Part shown: piece after piece, positions 17,208 through 26,526 of the stretch
Layout of the letters: each line of letters opens with the position of its first letter
Numbering within the stretch: position 1 is the stretch's first letter
Notes under the pieces: generated by a model
Seen by the model: only the letters and a program-made list of their open reading frames with translations
Told to the model about the DNA's origin: nothing
Database searches by the model: none
From: a virus
Virus record (IMG/VR): IMGVR_UViG_3300027852_000040
Location: 1-64,000 of that record
DNA length: 64,000 bases
Direction: 5' to 3' (one strand)
Made by a program: the position numbers and the translations under genes

Positions 17208-17321
17208 CTTGGATTTCTGTAAATCACATGTTAATGAATTGATTTTGGAAAAACAATATATAGAGAAGTGATTTAAAATCAATATATAGAGAAGTGAATT
17301 TGGATAATCAATATGTAATGA
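17208..17321 (+). repeat. Dispersed 114-bp repeat, copy A
   Basis: Starts CTTGGATTTCTG and includes AATCACATGTTAATGAATT, two near-identical tandem AATATATAGAGAAGTGA units, and ends ATATGTAATGAC. A closely similar copy in the same orientation lies at 49654-49768. The surrounding 17122-17387 has no gene. A regulatory RNA, a partition or origin site, or a promoter element are possible. Confidence 0.85.
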
Positions 17322-17387
17322 CCATATAAATATTAAAACTTTTACATATAAACACATTATAATATTATCATATACACCACATACATA

Positions 17388-17413
17388 TCCTTGAAATATA
17401 ATATGAATATTGA
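17388..17413 (+). promoter_or_regulatory. Recurrent plus-strand promoter motif, copy 1 (portal)
   Basis: TCCTTGAAATATAATATGAA lies 47 bases before the portal ATG. Related copies with consensus TCCTTGAAWTATATATTGAA occur at 20811, 24711, 25308, 32049, 43326 and 43603. It precedes plus-strand virion or mobile genes, so a late-class promoter is suggested. The portal gene has no clear ribosome site after it. Confidence 0.65.
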
Positions 17414-17434
17414 TAAAATATAGTAAGTGTAAAA

Positions 17435-19603
17435 ATGTCGTTAAGAAGTAGGTTATCCAAACTAATTGTTTCCAGTCCTGATACCGTTACAGATGAAATT
17501 GGTGAGTTATCCGGGGAGGGAAATTTATCAACTTTACATCATCCAGTTTCATATGAATTTGCACGATTACTACACGACACATCTCCTATAATGAGAACTA
17601 TTACATGGAACTTGAAGGAGAAGATGTTTAAGCGGGGAATAGAGGTTACACCATCATATGAATATAAGTGTGAGAATTGTGGAAAAGAGTATCAGGTGGA
17701 TGTAGACGAGTGTGATTTGTGTAGTTCCACCAATCTTAAGAAATTTGATTCAATTAAATTTCAAGAAATAAGCAAATTATTATTAGATAGAAATGTCAAT
17801 AAGCATGGAGAAAACTTAGTAACAATATGTAAGAGATTAGAGGTTGACCTTGATATAGTAGATGAAGCATATTTATACACAAAGTTTGATTATATTATTG
17901 ATGATGTAGGTAATATAATACATAAAAAGTTGTCTAGCATCCACCGAATTCCACCATCTCATATTCATACATTGACACATATTGATCATAAGAAGAAATA
18001 TAAAGTTTGCATTAAACATAGAGATACTTTATATGAGGGAAATGAAACTAAGTGTCCATTGTGTGGTAAAAAGTTATATCCATCATTATTCGCGTTTACT
18101 AAAACATCTATACCAGTGGGTGGAATAACATCGATTACTAGGGGTGATACGTTTTTAATTGATGGAGAAATACACTTTTCTACTAAATATTCAGATGAAA
18201 AACATGGATTATCACCAGTTGTTGCCGTGTGGAGAGATGTGTTAATCTTACAGTACATGAATCATTATATATACGATACATATAGATTAAAACGAACTCC
18301 TAGGGGTGTATTGGTTGTAAACACTGATAATGAGAGGTCATTTCACACTGCTTGGAAGAAGATTCAGGTAAAATTGAGAGAAGATCCATTATATGTACCA
18401 GCTATTACTGTTAGATCTGGTGATAGTAATAATCGTAAAAATTTAATGGAATTCGTTAAATTCATGGACTCAATTGATGAGATGAAGTTTCTGGAAATAC
18501 GGGATGAGATTAGGCGGGAAATAGCATCCTTCTATGGTGTATCAAATGTTTTCTTAAATGATTATAAAGATGCCGGTGGGTTAAACGTTGAAACTACACA
18601 AATCTTAGTTACGGATTTAGCATTACAATCTTCACAGGGTGTGTTTAATGAAGTTATATTTAAATCTTTAATGTGTACACTTGGTTGTGATGATTTTAAA
18701 CTTAGAATAAAACCATCTGAAGTTGATACTGAATTATCAGAATTGAATTTAATAGCAAAGCGTGTAGATATAGCTGTGAGAATGGCACAGATGGGATATC
18801 CGTCACATTTGGTTGATACTAAGAGATTAATCTTTGACTTTGATAAAGAGCCACAGGATCCTAATCAGGGAATGATGGGTGGAATGCCGGGTATGGGAGC
18901 GATGCCGGGACAGGATCCAATGGAGGCTGGGAATACGTTTCCACCAGATGATATGGAAGAAGAAGATGTAAGTGAAGATGATATGAATGTAGTAAATAGT
19001 GATAGTGCTAATATTGAACTACAAAAAGCTGATTATCAAACAATAACAGAAGAACTATTAGATGATATTACTTCTGGTAAAATTAATGTGGATAATGTTA
19101 GAGATGGATTAGAAGAAATGTTAACTAAGATATATGAAGGATCTAGGCCGATTAAAGATTTTCCTGGTATGGAATTGCCGTTAACTGATATTGATAAAAG
19201 GATTATTAGTGAGATAATGGATAGCATACCTATACGAGAAGCGTCTTCAAATTTATCTTTATTATTAAGGATGTCTAAGGGTAAGGTTACTGATGAAATA
19301 AAGAATGCAACTAAACAGATAGTTAGAAACGAGAAACATAATATTGCCAATAAATCTTACGTAAATATCTATAAGCAAGTAGAAGAGAGGAGAGGGGAAA
19401 AGTTTAAATATAGATGGGTTGGACCAAACGATAGTAGAAGTACTAAAAATTGTACTAATATTAAGAAAGAAGTTGGATTAGAGGGCGTAGAGATGGATAA
19501 ATTGATTGAAATTGTTAGTAGGAATACTGATAAATCTTTACCATATAAAAGAGAACTTGAACCACATATTAGATGTAGACATAGGATAATAAGAGTAGTA
19601 TAA
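17435..19603 (+). CDS. Portal protein fused to a MuF-like C-terminal domain
   Basis: Residues 1 to about 480 show portal features, including EIRREIASFYGVSNVFLND (near 350-370), a typical SPP1/HK97-portal segment. Two zinc ribbons are inserted: C79/C82/C93/C96 and C192/C207/C210 with H195. A Met/Gly/Pro- and Asp/Glu-rich linker (about 475-520) joins a C-terminal MuF-like domain with WVGPNDSRSTKNCTNI and a final PHIRCRHR. It forms the DNA entry ring; the MuF part is usually internal or minor head protein. 722 residues as one chain. Confidence 0.85.
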   Translation: MSLRSRLSKLIVSSPDTVTDEIGELSGEGNLSTLHHPVSYEFARLLHDTSPIMRTITWNLKEKMFKRGIEVTPSYEYKCENCGKEYQVDVDECDLCSSTNLKKFDSIKFQEISKLLLDRNVNKHGENLVTICKRLEVDLDIVDEAYLYTKFDYIIDDVGNIIHKKLSSIHRIPPSHIHTLTHIDHKKKYKVCIKHRDTLYEGNETKCPLCGKKLYPSLFAFTKTSIPVGGITSITRGDTFLIDGEIHFSTKYSDEKHGLSPVVAVWRDVLILQYMNHYIYDTYRLKRTPRGVLVVNTDNERSFHTAWKKIQVKLREDPLYVPAITVRSGDSNNRKNLMEFVKFMDSIDEMKFLEIRDEIRREIASFYGVSNVFLNDYKDAGGLNVETTQILVTDLALQSSQGVFNEVIFKSLMCTLGCDDFKLRIKPSEVDTELSELNLIAKRVDIAVRMAQMGYPSHLVDTKRLIFDFDKEPQDPNQGMMGGMPGMGAMPGQDPMEAGNTFPPDDMEEEDVSEDDMNVVNSDSANIELQKADYQTITEELLDDITSGKINVDNVRDGLEEMLTKIYEGSRPIKDFPGMELPLTDIDKRIISEIMDSIPIREASSNLSLLLRMSKGKVTDEIKNATKQIVRNEKHNIANKSYVNIYKQVEERRGEKFKYRWVGPNDSRSTKNCTNIKKEVGLEGVEMDKLIEIVSRNTDKSLPYKRELEPHIRCRHRIIRVV

Positions 19604-19617
19604 AGGAGATGATATAT

Positions 19618-20058
19618 ATGTCAGAAGAAGAGATAAATGATAATACAAAAAATGAAAAAGACCCATTAGTGGAAGCTCTAGTGAATATGTTGAAAGATAT
19701 AAAAGATGAAATTGTATCAATGAATAGGTCTTTTAATGAACTAAAAGAAGATATGAACAAAAAAGAGAAAAGTGAAGTGGAAGCTAATTCTAATGATTAT
19801 AATCCTACACAAGATGATATACCAGGAGAATATGACGTAGATCCAGAATTTAAAAAATCTTTGGATTTAAAGAAGTCACTAGATGATTCTGGATTCAGTT
19901 TAATAAAAAGTCCCAGTATACATGTAGATGAACAACTTAATTATGAACAAATATCTTCTGAAATTCCAAATATAATGGGCGATGTTATGAATGTAGTTAA
20001 AGATATAGACTGGAATGAATTCCACGGGTTTGCAAATAAATATAAAAAGACAAAGTAG
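19618..20058 (+). CDS. Acidic coiled-coil protein, possible head-assembly factor
   Basis: 146 residues from ATG 19618 (MSEEEIND), behind AAAGGAG; an ATG at 19609 is also in frame. Residues about 15-55 look like a coiled coil (VNMLKDIKDEIVSMNRSF). The rest is acidic with a DYNP motif. Its position between portal and protease fits a scaffold or minor head protein; no family recognised. Confidence 0.6.
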   Translation: MSEEEINDNTKNEKDPLVEALVNMLKDIKDEIVSMNRSFNELKEDMNKKEKSEVEANSNDYNPTQDDIPGEYDVDPEFKKSLDLKKSLDDSGFSLIKSPSIHVDEQLNYEQISSEIPNIMGDVMNVVKDIDWNEFHGFANKYKKTK

Positions 20059-20060
20059 AT

Positions 20061-20763
20061 ATGATAGATGAAGATAAGACAGTTGAACGGTTTGGATATT
20101 ATTCGTCGAATTTAAGTTTACATAGTAATAAGAAGATAGTTTGCATTTGCAATGATTGTGGAAAAGAGAGAGTGCTTTCTAAAAATGGTTATAGAGATCT
20201 TTGTCATTCTTGCTCAAAGAAAGGTGAAAATCATCATATGTTTGGTAAAACTCATATAATAGAAACTAAGAAAAAGATTAGTGAAACTCGTAAGGGAAAA
20301 TGTTGTGGGGAAAACAACCCAATGTTTGGTAAAACTCATTCATTAGATACAATTAAAGAAATGATTAAAGTTAAGAAAGGTGAAAATAATCCAATGTTTG
20401 GTAAACATCATTCAGTAGAAGTTAGAAGTAGAATAAGTGAATTAAATAAAGGTAAAACTCACTCAATAGAAACTAAATTAAAATTAAGTAAATCTAGAAT
20501 TGGAAAAAAATAATCCAAATTATATTGATGGAAGAGGAAAGGAAAGAGATGTAGCAAAAAGTGATGGTCGGCCAGTACCAGAACTCTTTTTAGGCAACAA
20601 ATATAATGGTAAAATAAAAATGGACGGACACCACTTTAATGAAAAAATTATAATATATATTCCAACGAGTTTACATCAAAAATATCGACACAATCTTAGA
20701 ACTGGTAAAGGTATGAAGGAGATAAATACTTTAGCATTTAAATTTCTAATAGGAAAACTTTAA
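20061..20763 (+). pseudogene. Frameshifted NUMOD3/HNH homing endonuclease
   Basis: The first frame (20061-20513) encodes the zinc finger (CNDCG, CHSC) and about four NUMOD3 units, then stops after SRIGKK. The rest (NNPNYIDG ... HHFNEKIIIYIP ... RHNLRTGKGM) continues in another frame from about 20500 to 20763. The break is at GGAAAAAAATAATCC (A7), where intact paralogues have GGAAAAAATAATCC (A6). One extra A explains it. It is a decaying copy, a sequencing error, or, less likely, programmed slippage. Confidence 0.85.
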
Positions 20764-20810
20764 TAGAATTTAATACATTTACTATAAAATTATAACATAT
20801 ATATTCTATA

Positions 20811-20830
20811 TCCTTGAAATATATATTGAT
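20811..20830 (+). promoter_or_regulatory. Recurrent plus-strand promoter motif, copy 2 (protease-capsid operon)
   Basis: TCCTTGAAATATATATTGAT, the best match to the consensus, 73 bases before the prohead protease ATG at 20903. It heads the protease, acidic protein and capsid genes. Confidence 0.65.
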
Positions 20831-20902
20831 ATTTAGTAATCAATATGAGCTAAATTAACATATATACAGTATTAATTTAAAATCTACTAAGAGTAAAAAT
20901 TA

Positions 20903-22375
20903 ATGAATATAAAAAAATCCTTTGATATAACTGGAAAAATCGAAACTTTAATTTGTGGAGAAGGAGACCTACCGACTGTTATAGGTGGTTACGCTTCATT
21001 GAATACGGTAGATAAAGAGTCTCATATATTAACTTTAAATGCACTCAAAAACGCAACAGCTAAATTTTTATCAAATTCAAATTTTTGTAATCTTATGTAT
21101 GAACATTCATCTATTCAAATTGGCCAAATTGTACCAGAATATAATGTTAATGGTAAGACTTACACTACACATGTAGATGAAAAGGGATTATTTGTTGTAG
21201 GTATATTGAGAACAGATTCAGATAAGGTAAATGAAGTTAGAAAACTTATTAAAAGTAAAGAATTAGGCGCCTTCTCTATTCGTGGTAAAGCTTCTAATGT
21301 TACTCCAATTATTGAAAACGGAATAGTATGTTTAAGTATCGATGAATTAGAATTACTAGAAGTAACAGCCTGTAAAAATGGAAAGCATCCTGATGCTGGA
21401 TTTGAAGTATTGAAAGGTATTGATGTTAATGAAAATAATGATGACAATAAAAATTGGATGGTAGGTAGCATGGATATTTATAAAAACAATGAAACTAATG
21501 AAGTATATATAGATGGTGATGAGAGTAATAGTAATGCGATTTTTATTAGAGATATAATTAAAACGTTAGATTTATCTAAAGGTAGTGAAGTTCATTTTAA
21601 TGAGAGACTAAAAGATCTATTAAAATTAGAAGATAATGGATTAGAAAAGGTGGATATTAGTTTAAATAATGTTATAAAAAATAAAGATAGTGAATCGATT
21701 AATTCAATAACGGTAAAAGAATTAGTTAAATCAATATCTGATCAATTAATGGAAAACAGTGAACCAATAGACACCATAGACATAACAGATTTAACTAAAT
21801 CAATATCCAATCAATTAAAAGAAGATCTAAAAGATACATTATCAATAAAAGGAATAAATGATAAAGATGGGAAAGAAGGGAAAGAGGAAGTCAAAGGAGA
21901 AACTGAGGAAGAAGAGACGCAGGAAGGAGAAGCAGGACGGGACAATAAGATAAAGAAAATAGATTATGAGTTTGATGAAAAAGAGAAACAAGCTGCTAGA
22001 AAGTCAAATAAACTAATAAAAGGCTGTTCAACTACTTTCGGTATAGCTAAAGGAAAAGTGTATATACATCAAGGTGAACAGGCACCGAAAGGGTCAAGTG
22101 TTGGTGTTGGTCCTAGAGGTGGAAAGTATTATGAGTCTACTGGTGATAAGAAAGATGGATTGAAATATGTTGACACTGGATCATTTAAGATGACTGGGTC
22201 GGCGCATGTCGAACTTCCTAAAGTTGAGCGTGTTATTAATGATAATAAGGATAAAGATGAAAGTGAGATATTAAAAATTGTTAAGAAGTTTATTAATGAA
22301 AATTATACAGGTCATTTACAAGATCAATTAATGGAAAATGTTAATAAATTAATTGATAAAAATATAAATGACTAA
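20903..22375 (+). CDS. Prohead maturation protease (XkdF-like) with C-terminal extension
   Basis: The N-terminal 170 residues form the protease: H68 in LMYEHSSIQIG, S125 in LGAFSIRGKA, and ELLEVTACKNGKHPDAGFEVL, all typical of XkdF/HK97-type head proteases. Residues about 175-360 are charged and helical, as in scaffold-fused proteases, and a cluster near 365-415 (KGKVYIHQGEQAPKG, VGPRGGKYYES) recalls GPRGGxYY motifs of head-associated proteins. It would cleave scaffold and capsid N-termini inside the procapsid. The start follows a promoter-like motif and lacks a strong ribosome site. Confidence 0.82.
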   Translation: MNIKKSFDITGKIETLICGEGDLPTVIGGYASLNTVDKESHILTLNALKNATAKFLSNSNFCNLMYEHSSIQIGQIVPEYNVNGKTYTTHVDEKGLFVVGILRTDSDKVNEVRKLIKSKELGAFSIRGKASNVTPIIENGIVCLSIDELELLEVTACKNGKHPDAGFEVLKGIDVNENNDDNKNWMVGSMDIYKNNETNEVYIDGDESNSNAIFIRDIIKTLDLSKGSEVHFNERLKDLLKLEDNGLEKVDISLNNVIKNKDSESINSITVKELVKSISDQLMENSEPIDTIDITDLTKSISNQLKEDLKDTLSIKGINDKDGKEGKEEVKGETEEEETQEGEAGRDNKIKKIDYEFDEKEKQAARKSNKLIKGCSTTFGIAKGKVYIHQGEQAPKGSSVGVGPRGGKYYESTGDKKDGLKYVDTGSFKMTGSAHVELPKVERVINDNKDKDESEILKIVKKFINENYTGHLQDQLMENVNKLIDKNIND

Positions 22376-22423
22376 TATACTAAATAAAAGATTACAATTG
22401 AAAAAACATTGGAGGCATAAAAA

Positions 22424-22819
22424 ATGAGTGAAGAAATGGGCGACGAATCAGTTGGAGAAATGACTACAGATGATTTAATAGCTAAAATTGCTGAAGCTGT
22501 GGGCGAAATATTGCGTACAGAATTGAGTGGATTTAAAAAGGCATTTGAAGGACCAACTGAAGGAGAAGAAAAGGTAGACGAAGAGATAGAGGAAGAGGAA
22601 GCAGAATCAAGGGAAGAACCAAAAGAGGAAGCGAAGGAAGAGGTTGATGAAGAAGTAGAAGATGAAGTGAAAAAGCAGGATGAGGAAGAACCAATACCTG
22701 AAGAGGAAGATGAGGAGTCTGATGAAAAATTAGATCTCAGTAAATCTGAAAATGGTGTTATGGATTTAATTAACAAATCTTGGCAGGATATACATTTCAT
22801 GGCCAGAGGTGGCAAATAA
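22424..22819 (+). CDS. Glutamate-rich scaffold-like protein
   Basis: 131 residues; residues 40-105 are mostly E, D and K and likely helical. The C-terminus (NGVMDLINKSWQDIHFMARGGK) is distinct. GGAGG stands 10 bases before the ATG. Placement directly before the major capsid gene and composition favour a scaffold or an internal head protein. The serine-rich frame opposite it is only the complement of its acidic codons. Confidence 0.65.
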   Translation: MSEEMGDESVGEMTTDDLIAKIAEAVGEILRTELSGFKKAFEGPTEGEEKVDEEIEEEEAESREEPKEEAKEEVDEEVEDEVKKQDEEEPIPEEEDEESDEKLDLSKSENGVMDLINKSWQDIHFMARGGK

Positions 22820-22901
22820 GTATATACATGAATATGTGCATAAATACATATATACATAAATATACACATATATATAAAAATACATAAAAGGTGAATAACA
22901 T

Positions 22902-24035
22902 ATGACTAGACAAGTTATAAGAACAATGAAAGAAATGGAATTAGTGTATTATGGTACACCTGGTTCTATAGAAATTGCAAAATCAGATGATCCATATGGT
23001 ACTGGTACTACAGGAATATATTCTATTCTATATGGAGCAAAGGTTTGGTCACAGTTGAATCAGGAAGCAAATATCTTTGCTGCATTACCAAAGATTCCTT
23101 GGGATCATTCTGGGTTCAGGGTGATGACTGCTAGACCTGGTGCCGTGGGTACTGGATTGGATGGTGGTGTTGCTGAGGATGGTACTTTGCCTGAAACTAC
23201 AAAGGGAACATTTGCTGAAGTATACCAGAAACCAAAACTTGTTGCACATAATTTTGATGTGAATGAGATGATGATGGAACTTGCAGGTAAAGATGATACG
23301 ATTGGTGATCCTTTAGCAGTAGGTAAAGAGGAAACTGGTAAACATCACATAGAGATGATGAATAGGATGTTACTTAGAGATGTAGATGATGTAGGTACAG
23401 CAAGTTCAACAGATGCACAGGCTAGAGTAATTGAAAGTATTGATAGGGTAATATCTGGATATGCTGAGAAAGATATAGTATCAGATGAGTCTGATGTGGA
23501 TATTTATAATTTAGATAGACACACTGCGGCTACAAACTATGATTCATATATAGATGAGAATGATGATGTAGATAGAGAGTTAACTTTAACAATGATAGAT
23601 TCTGCGTTTACAGCAATGCAAGAAAGAGGTGGGACGCCGAAAATAATTGTAACAGGATACGATACTATAGCAAGAATACAGCAGTTAGCAAGATCAGAAA
23701 GACGTATAGTGTCAGAGAGAGCAGTTGTGCCAACATACAATGGAATAAAAGGACTACCTGGAATTGACGGTGGATTTGTTGTATCGTTCTGGAATGGTGT
23801 ACCGATTATACCTTCAAAGGATGTTACTAAAGATACTCTATCAAGAATATACTTCATAGACACAGATTATCTGAAAATTAAAGTACTCAAACCAACGCAA
23901 TACTTCGAAGCAGGAATTAAAACAGGAAACCCATTCGCGATCAATAAGTTCGCACAGGAAGGAATGTATAGAACAATGGCTGAATTAATTTGTACTTTCC
24001 CACGGGCACAGGCGAAGATACGAGATCTGCAGTGA
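22902..24035 (+). CDS. Major capsid protein (HK97-like)
   Basis: 377 residues. The position after protease and scaffold, the length, and the order of features fit HK97-fold capsids: an N-terminal arm, an acidic SDESDVDIYNLDRH region, ALTMIDSAF-type spine helix (LTMIDSAFTAMQER), PKIIVTGYDTIARIQQL, and a closing beta region ending TMAELICTFPRA. Codon use is less AT-biased than its neighbours, as expected for a highly expressed gene. AAAGGTGAA precedes the ATG. Confidence 0.85.
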   Translation: MTRQVIRTMKEMELVYYGTPGSIEIAKSDDPYGTGTTGIYSILYGAKVWSQLNQEANIFAALPKIPWDHSGFRVMTARPGAVGTGLDGGVAEDGTLPETTKGTFAEVYQKPKLVAHNFDVNEMMMELAGKDDTIGDPLAVGKEETGKHHIEMMNRMLLRDVDDVGTASSTDAQARVIESIDRVISGYAEKDIVSDESDVDIYNLDRHTAATNYDSYIDENDDVDRELTLTMIDSAFTAMQERGGTPKIIVTGYDTIARIQQLARSERRIVSERAVVPTYNGIKGLPGIDGGFVVSFWNGVPIIPSKDVTKDTLSRIYFIDTDYLKIKVLKPTQYFEAGIKTGNPFAINKFAQEGMYRTMAELICTFPRAQAKIRDLQ

Positions 24036-24036
24036 A

Positions 24037-24339
24037 ATGGTAGAAGTAACTGTAACGTATTTAGGACAATCACATTGTATTAATCCTGGTTGTCTTAAAT
24101 CAGATTTTTTATTTTTTAAAAATCGATCAATTAAGTGTGATCTTAGTATAGAAGATTTAACGGTATTATGTAAACATCCTAACTTTAATGTTGAAGATAT
24201 TGATATTAAATATGAGGATGATAGAAAGTATATCGTGACACAGCATGAAGTCATAACTGTTAAAGTGAATAATAATACGTTAATAGTAGACAATGTGCCA
24301 GTATATTTGAAATTCATAAAAGAAAAGGAGAGTGAATAA
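24037..24339 (+). CDS. Small head-region protein, unknown
   Basis: 100 residues, starting 1 base after the capsid stop. A beta-rich pattern with three cysteines (C14, C19, C34) and a central IKYEDDRKYIVTQHEVITV. No family recognised. Position between the capsid and a decoration-like protein suggests a virion component. Confidence 0.65.
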   Translation: MVEVTVTYLGQSHCINPGCLKSDFLFFKNRSIKCDLSIEDLTVLCKHPNFNVEDIDIKYEDDRKYIVTQHEVITVKVNNNTLIVDNVPVYLKFIKEKESE

Positions 24340-24341
24340 TA

Positions 24342-24668
24342 ATGACTTTAACGTTTAGTTCTAGAATGCTTACCAGAGATAAGGGAGATTCATGTCCATA
24401 CTTCCGGGGAAGGAGTGATGCTTTATTTCCAACAGTTGTAACAGGTAGCGGATCTTTTACAACCACTTCAACTGAAGACTCGATAACTGTTTCTCCGTTG
24501 GATTCCGTACACTCGGTAATCTGTACGCCGCAAACTAAAGGGAATGCGAATGATAGACTTTCTTGTGATCCGAAGGTGACAGGAAGTACTCTAACAGTTA
24601 GAAGAGCAGCGTCAGGGACATCTGGATTAGTATACAGCTTTATAGCAGTTGGACAAATAAGTACTTAA
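24342..24668 (+). CDS. Ser/Thr-rich head decoration-like protein
   Basis: 108 residues, rich in S, T, G and V (GSGSFTTTSTEDSITVSPLD), predicted all-beta, with codon use similar to the capsid gene (less AT-rich). These are typical features of capsid cement or decoration proteins, which lie just after the capsid gene in many phages. The function is inferred from position and composition. The gene is followed by poly-T terminators. Confidence 0.6.
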   Translation: MTLTFSSRMLTRDKGDSCPYFRGRSDALFPTVVTGSGSFTTTSTEDSITVSPLDSVHSVICTPQTKGNANDRLSCDPKVTGSTLTVRRAASGTSGLVYSFIAVGQIST

Positions 24669-24710
24669 GTGTGTTTTTTTTTTACTTAAGTGTATATTTT
24701 TTTTTCATTT
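24668..24710 (+). terminator. Double poly-T terminator after head genes
   Basis: Two T runs (10 and 9-10 bases) each follow the sequence ACTTAAGTGT, giving a tandem stop signal without a stable hairpin apart from the CTTAAG palindrome. Poly-T termination of this kind is usual in archaea. It ends the capsid operon before the homing endonuclease gene. Confidence 0.65.
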
Positions 24711-24728
24711 TCCTTGAATTATATAGAT
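24711..24728 (+). promoter_or_regulatory. Recurrent plus-strand promoter motif, copy 3
   Basis: TCCTTGAATTATATAGAT, only 8 bases before the endonuclease ATG at 24736. The short distance argues against a classical archaeal TATA box at -26 for this gene, unless transcripts start inside it. Confidence 0.5.
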
Positions 24729-24735
24729 GATAAAA

Positions 24736-25287
24736 ATGATAGATGAGAAGAAAACTCATGAAAAATTCGGATATTATTCATCGGATTTGTCGACTAAAAG
24801 TGGTAAAAAGATAGTCTGTATTTGCAATGAGTGTGGAAAAGAGCGGATAATTTTTAAACATGGCTATCGTGATTTATGTATATCTTGTAGTAGGAGTGGA
24901 AAAAATCATCCAATGCATGGAAAACATCATTCTACTGACTCACGTGAAAAAATGAGTAAATCAAAGATGGGGGCAAATAATCCAATGTTTGGGAAACGTG
25001 GTTATTGGTTTGGTATAACTGATGAAAATAGTCCACATTACATAGATGGAAAGTGGATAGAACGTAGTGACGCTAAACGTAGAGGATTTCCAAAACTAGA
25101 ACACTTTTTAGGCAATAAGTATAATGATAAATATAAAATGGTAAGTCATCACTTTAATGAAAAAATTATCATCTATATACCAGAACGTTTACACCAAAAA
25201 TATAGACATAATCTTAAAACTGGAAAAGGTATGTTGAAGATAAATAAGTTAGCATTTAAATTTCTATTAAAAGGAACTATATCTTAA
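24736..25287 (+). CDS. NUMOD3/HNH-type homing endonuclease
   Basis: Begins MIDEKKTHEKFGYYSSDL with the zinc finger CNECG/CISC. One clear NUMOD3 unit (HPMHGKHHSTDSREK) is followed by a second, shortened one (NPMFGKRGYWFG), then SPHYIDG and HHFNEKIIIYIP...YRHNLKTGKGM. An upstream in-frame ATG at 24727 is possible. It is inserted between the head operon terminator and the glycosyltransferase island. Confidence 0.85.
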   Translation: MIDEKKTHEKFGYYSSDLSTKSGKKIVCICNECGKERIIFKHGYRDLCISCSRSGKNHPMHGKHHSTDSREKMSKSKMGANNPMFGKRGYWFGITDENSPHYIDGKWIERSDAKRRGFPKLEHFLGNKYNDKYKMVSHHFNEKIIIYIPERLHQKYRHNLKTGKGMLKINKLAFKFLLKGTIS

Positions 25288-25307
25288 TTTTAATATATAT
25301 CACACAT

Positions 25308-25328
25308 TTCTTGAGTTATAAATTGATA
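25308..25328 (+). promoter_or_regulatory. Recurrent plus-strand promoter motif, copy 4
   Basis: TTCTTGAGTTATAAATTGAT, 5 bases before the glycosyltransferase ATG. As at 24711, the spacing fits a -10-type element or a near-leaderless transcript better than a distant TATA box. Confidence 0.5.
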
Positions 25329-25332
25329 AAAA

Positions 25333-26526
25333 ATGATAATTTTCATAGTCAGTCAAGGTCCATTTCCAAGTCCTCAAATAAGTGGATTAGCTAGAGTAAG
25401 CACTGATATTGCTAAATCTTTAATAAAAGATGATCAAAATGAAATATATTACTTTACCTTTGGGTATAAGGAAAATAATAAACCAATCGTCACTGTACCA
25501 GAAGTCGTAAATGGTATAACGGTAATAGATTCCCGATTACTATTAGATTATCTAGTCAAATTTAATCCACATATCTTAATCACAGTGGGGGAAAATTGGA
25601 TGTTTAACGATTTATTAAAAGTACACGATAGGTTTCCATACACAAATTGGATTCATTATGTGCCATTAGATTCTTGTTACACTCCTCAAACTGATATAAA
25701 TGAATTTATAAAGTTGGTGGATATATTAGTAGTACCTACTCCTAATGCTCAAAAAGTTTATACTGATCATGGCATACCAGCAATAAATATCCCTCATAGT
25801 GTGAATATAAAAGATTTCTATAGATACGAAGATGATAAGAGATTGGTAGTAGCTAAAAAATTAGGTATAAATTCCAATAAATTCATAGTTGGATATAATG
25901 GTAGATTTCAGGAAAGAAAAAATTTACTAGATTTAATATTTGCATGGAGTAAATTTATTAACATAGTTGGAGAAGATAACGTAAATCTAGTCATGCTTAC
26001 TAATCCTGATGATAGTGAAGGTGATTTTAATCTTATTGAAGTGGTAAATAAATTAGAAATTAGTAATAGTGTACTTATATCACAAGGAGATGATAGAATA
26101 ACAGATAATGAATTAAATGATTTCTATAACACATTAGACATTTACATATCTACTTCATTAGCGGAAGGATTTAATTTACCAGTATTAGAAGCATTATCAA
26201 CTGGAGTTACACCAATTTTAACAGATAATGTACCACATGTATATTTATTATCACATTTAAGTGAAGATATTAGAAGTAAATTTTTAATTAAATCCAGTAA
26301 ACCATTTGTAACTCCAGTGGGAACTACATGGATTAAGCCAGATTTTAATGATATAGTTGATAGATTTATTTATGCATATCATCACAAAGATGTATTAAAG
26401 CAATTAATTACACAAAATATAGAATTTGCTAGAAAACATGATATAAATGAAATTGGACAGATATGGAGAAATTTGACAAATAACTACTTAACAATTAGCA
26501 ATGAAATATTTGAGGAGTTAATGTAA
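25333..26526 (+). CDS. Glycosyltransferase family 4
   Basis: 397 residues. N-terminal SQGPFPSPQISGLARVSTDI, middle IVGYNGRFQERKNLLDLI (donor-side start), and STSLAEGFNLPVLEALSTGVTPI, the EGFNLPVLEA form of the GT4 nucleotide-sugar site. It probably acts with the next three enzymes. The first gene of a five-gene island between head and tail genes. Target could be capsid or tail protein or host surface. Confidence 0.85.
   Translation: MIIFIVSQGPFPSPQISGLARVSTDIAKSLIKDDQNEIYYFTFGYKENNKPIVTVPEVVNGITVIDSRLLLDYLVKFNPHILITVGENWMFNDLLKVHDRFPYTNWIHYVPLDSCYTPQTDINEFIKLVDILVVPTPNAQKVYTDHGIPAINIPHSVNIKDFYRYEDDKRLVVAKKLGINSNKFIVGYNGRFQERKNLLDLIFAWSKFINIVGEDNVNLVMLTNPDDSEGDFNLIEVVNKLEISNSVLISQGDDRITDNELNDFYNTLDIYISTSLAEGFNLPVLEALSTGVTPILTDNVPHVYLLSHLSEDIRSKFLIKSSKPFVTPVGTTWIKPDFNDIVDRFIYAYHHKDVLKQLITQNIEFARKHDINEIGQIWRNLTNNYLTISNEIFEELM

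Noticed and set aside
22372-22869. Serine-rich frame on the minus strand
   Set aside because: It is the complement of the glutamate-rich scaffold-like gene; codon bias creates the frame.
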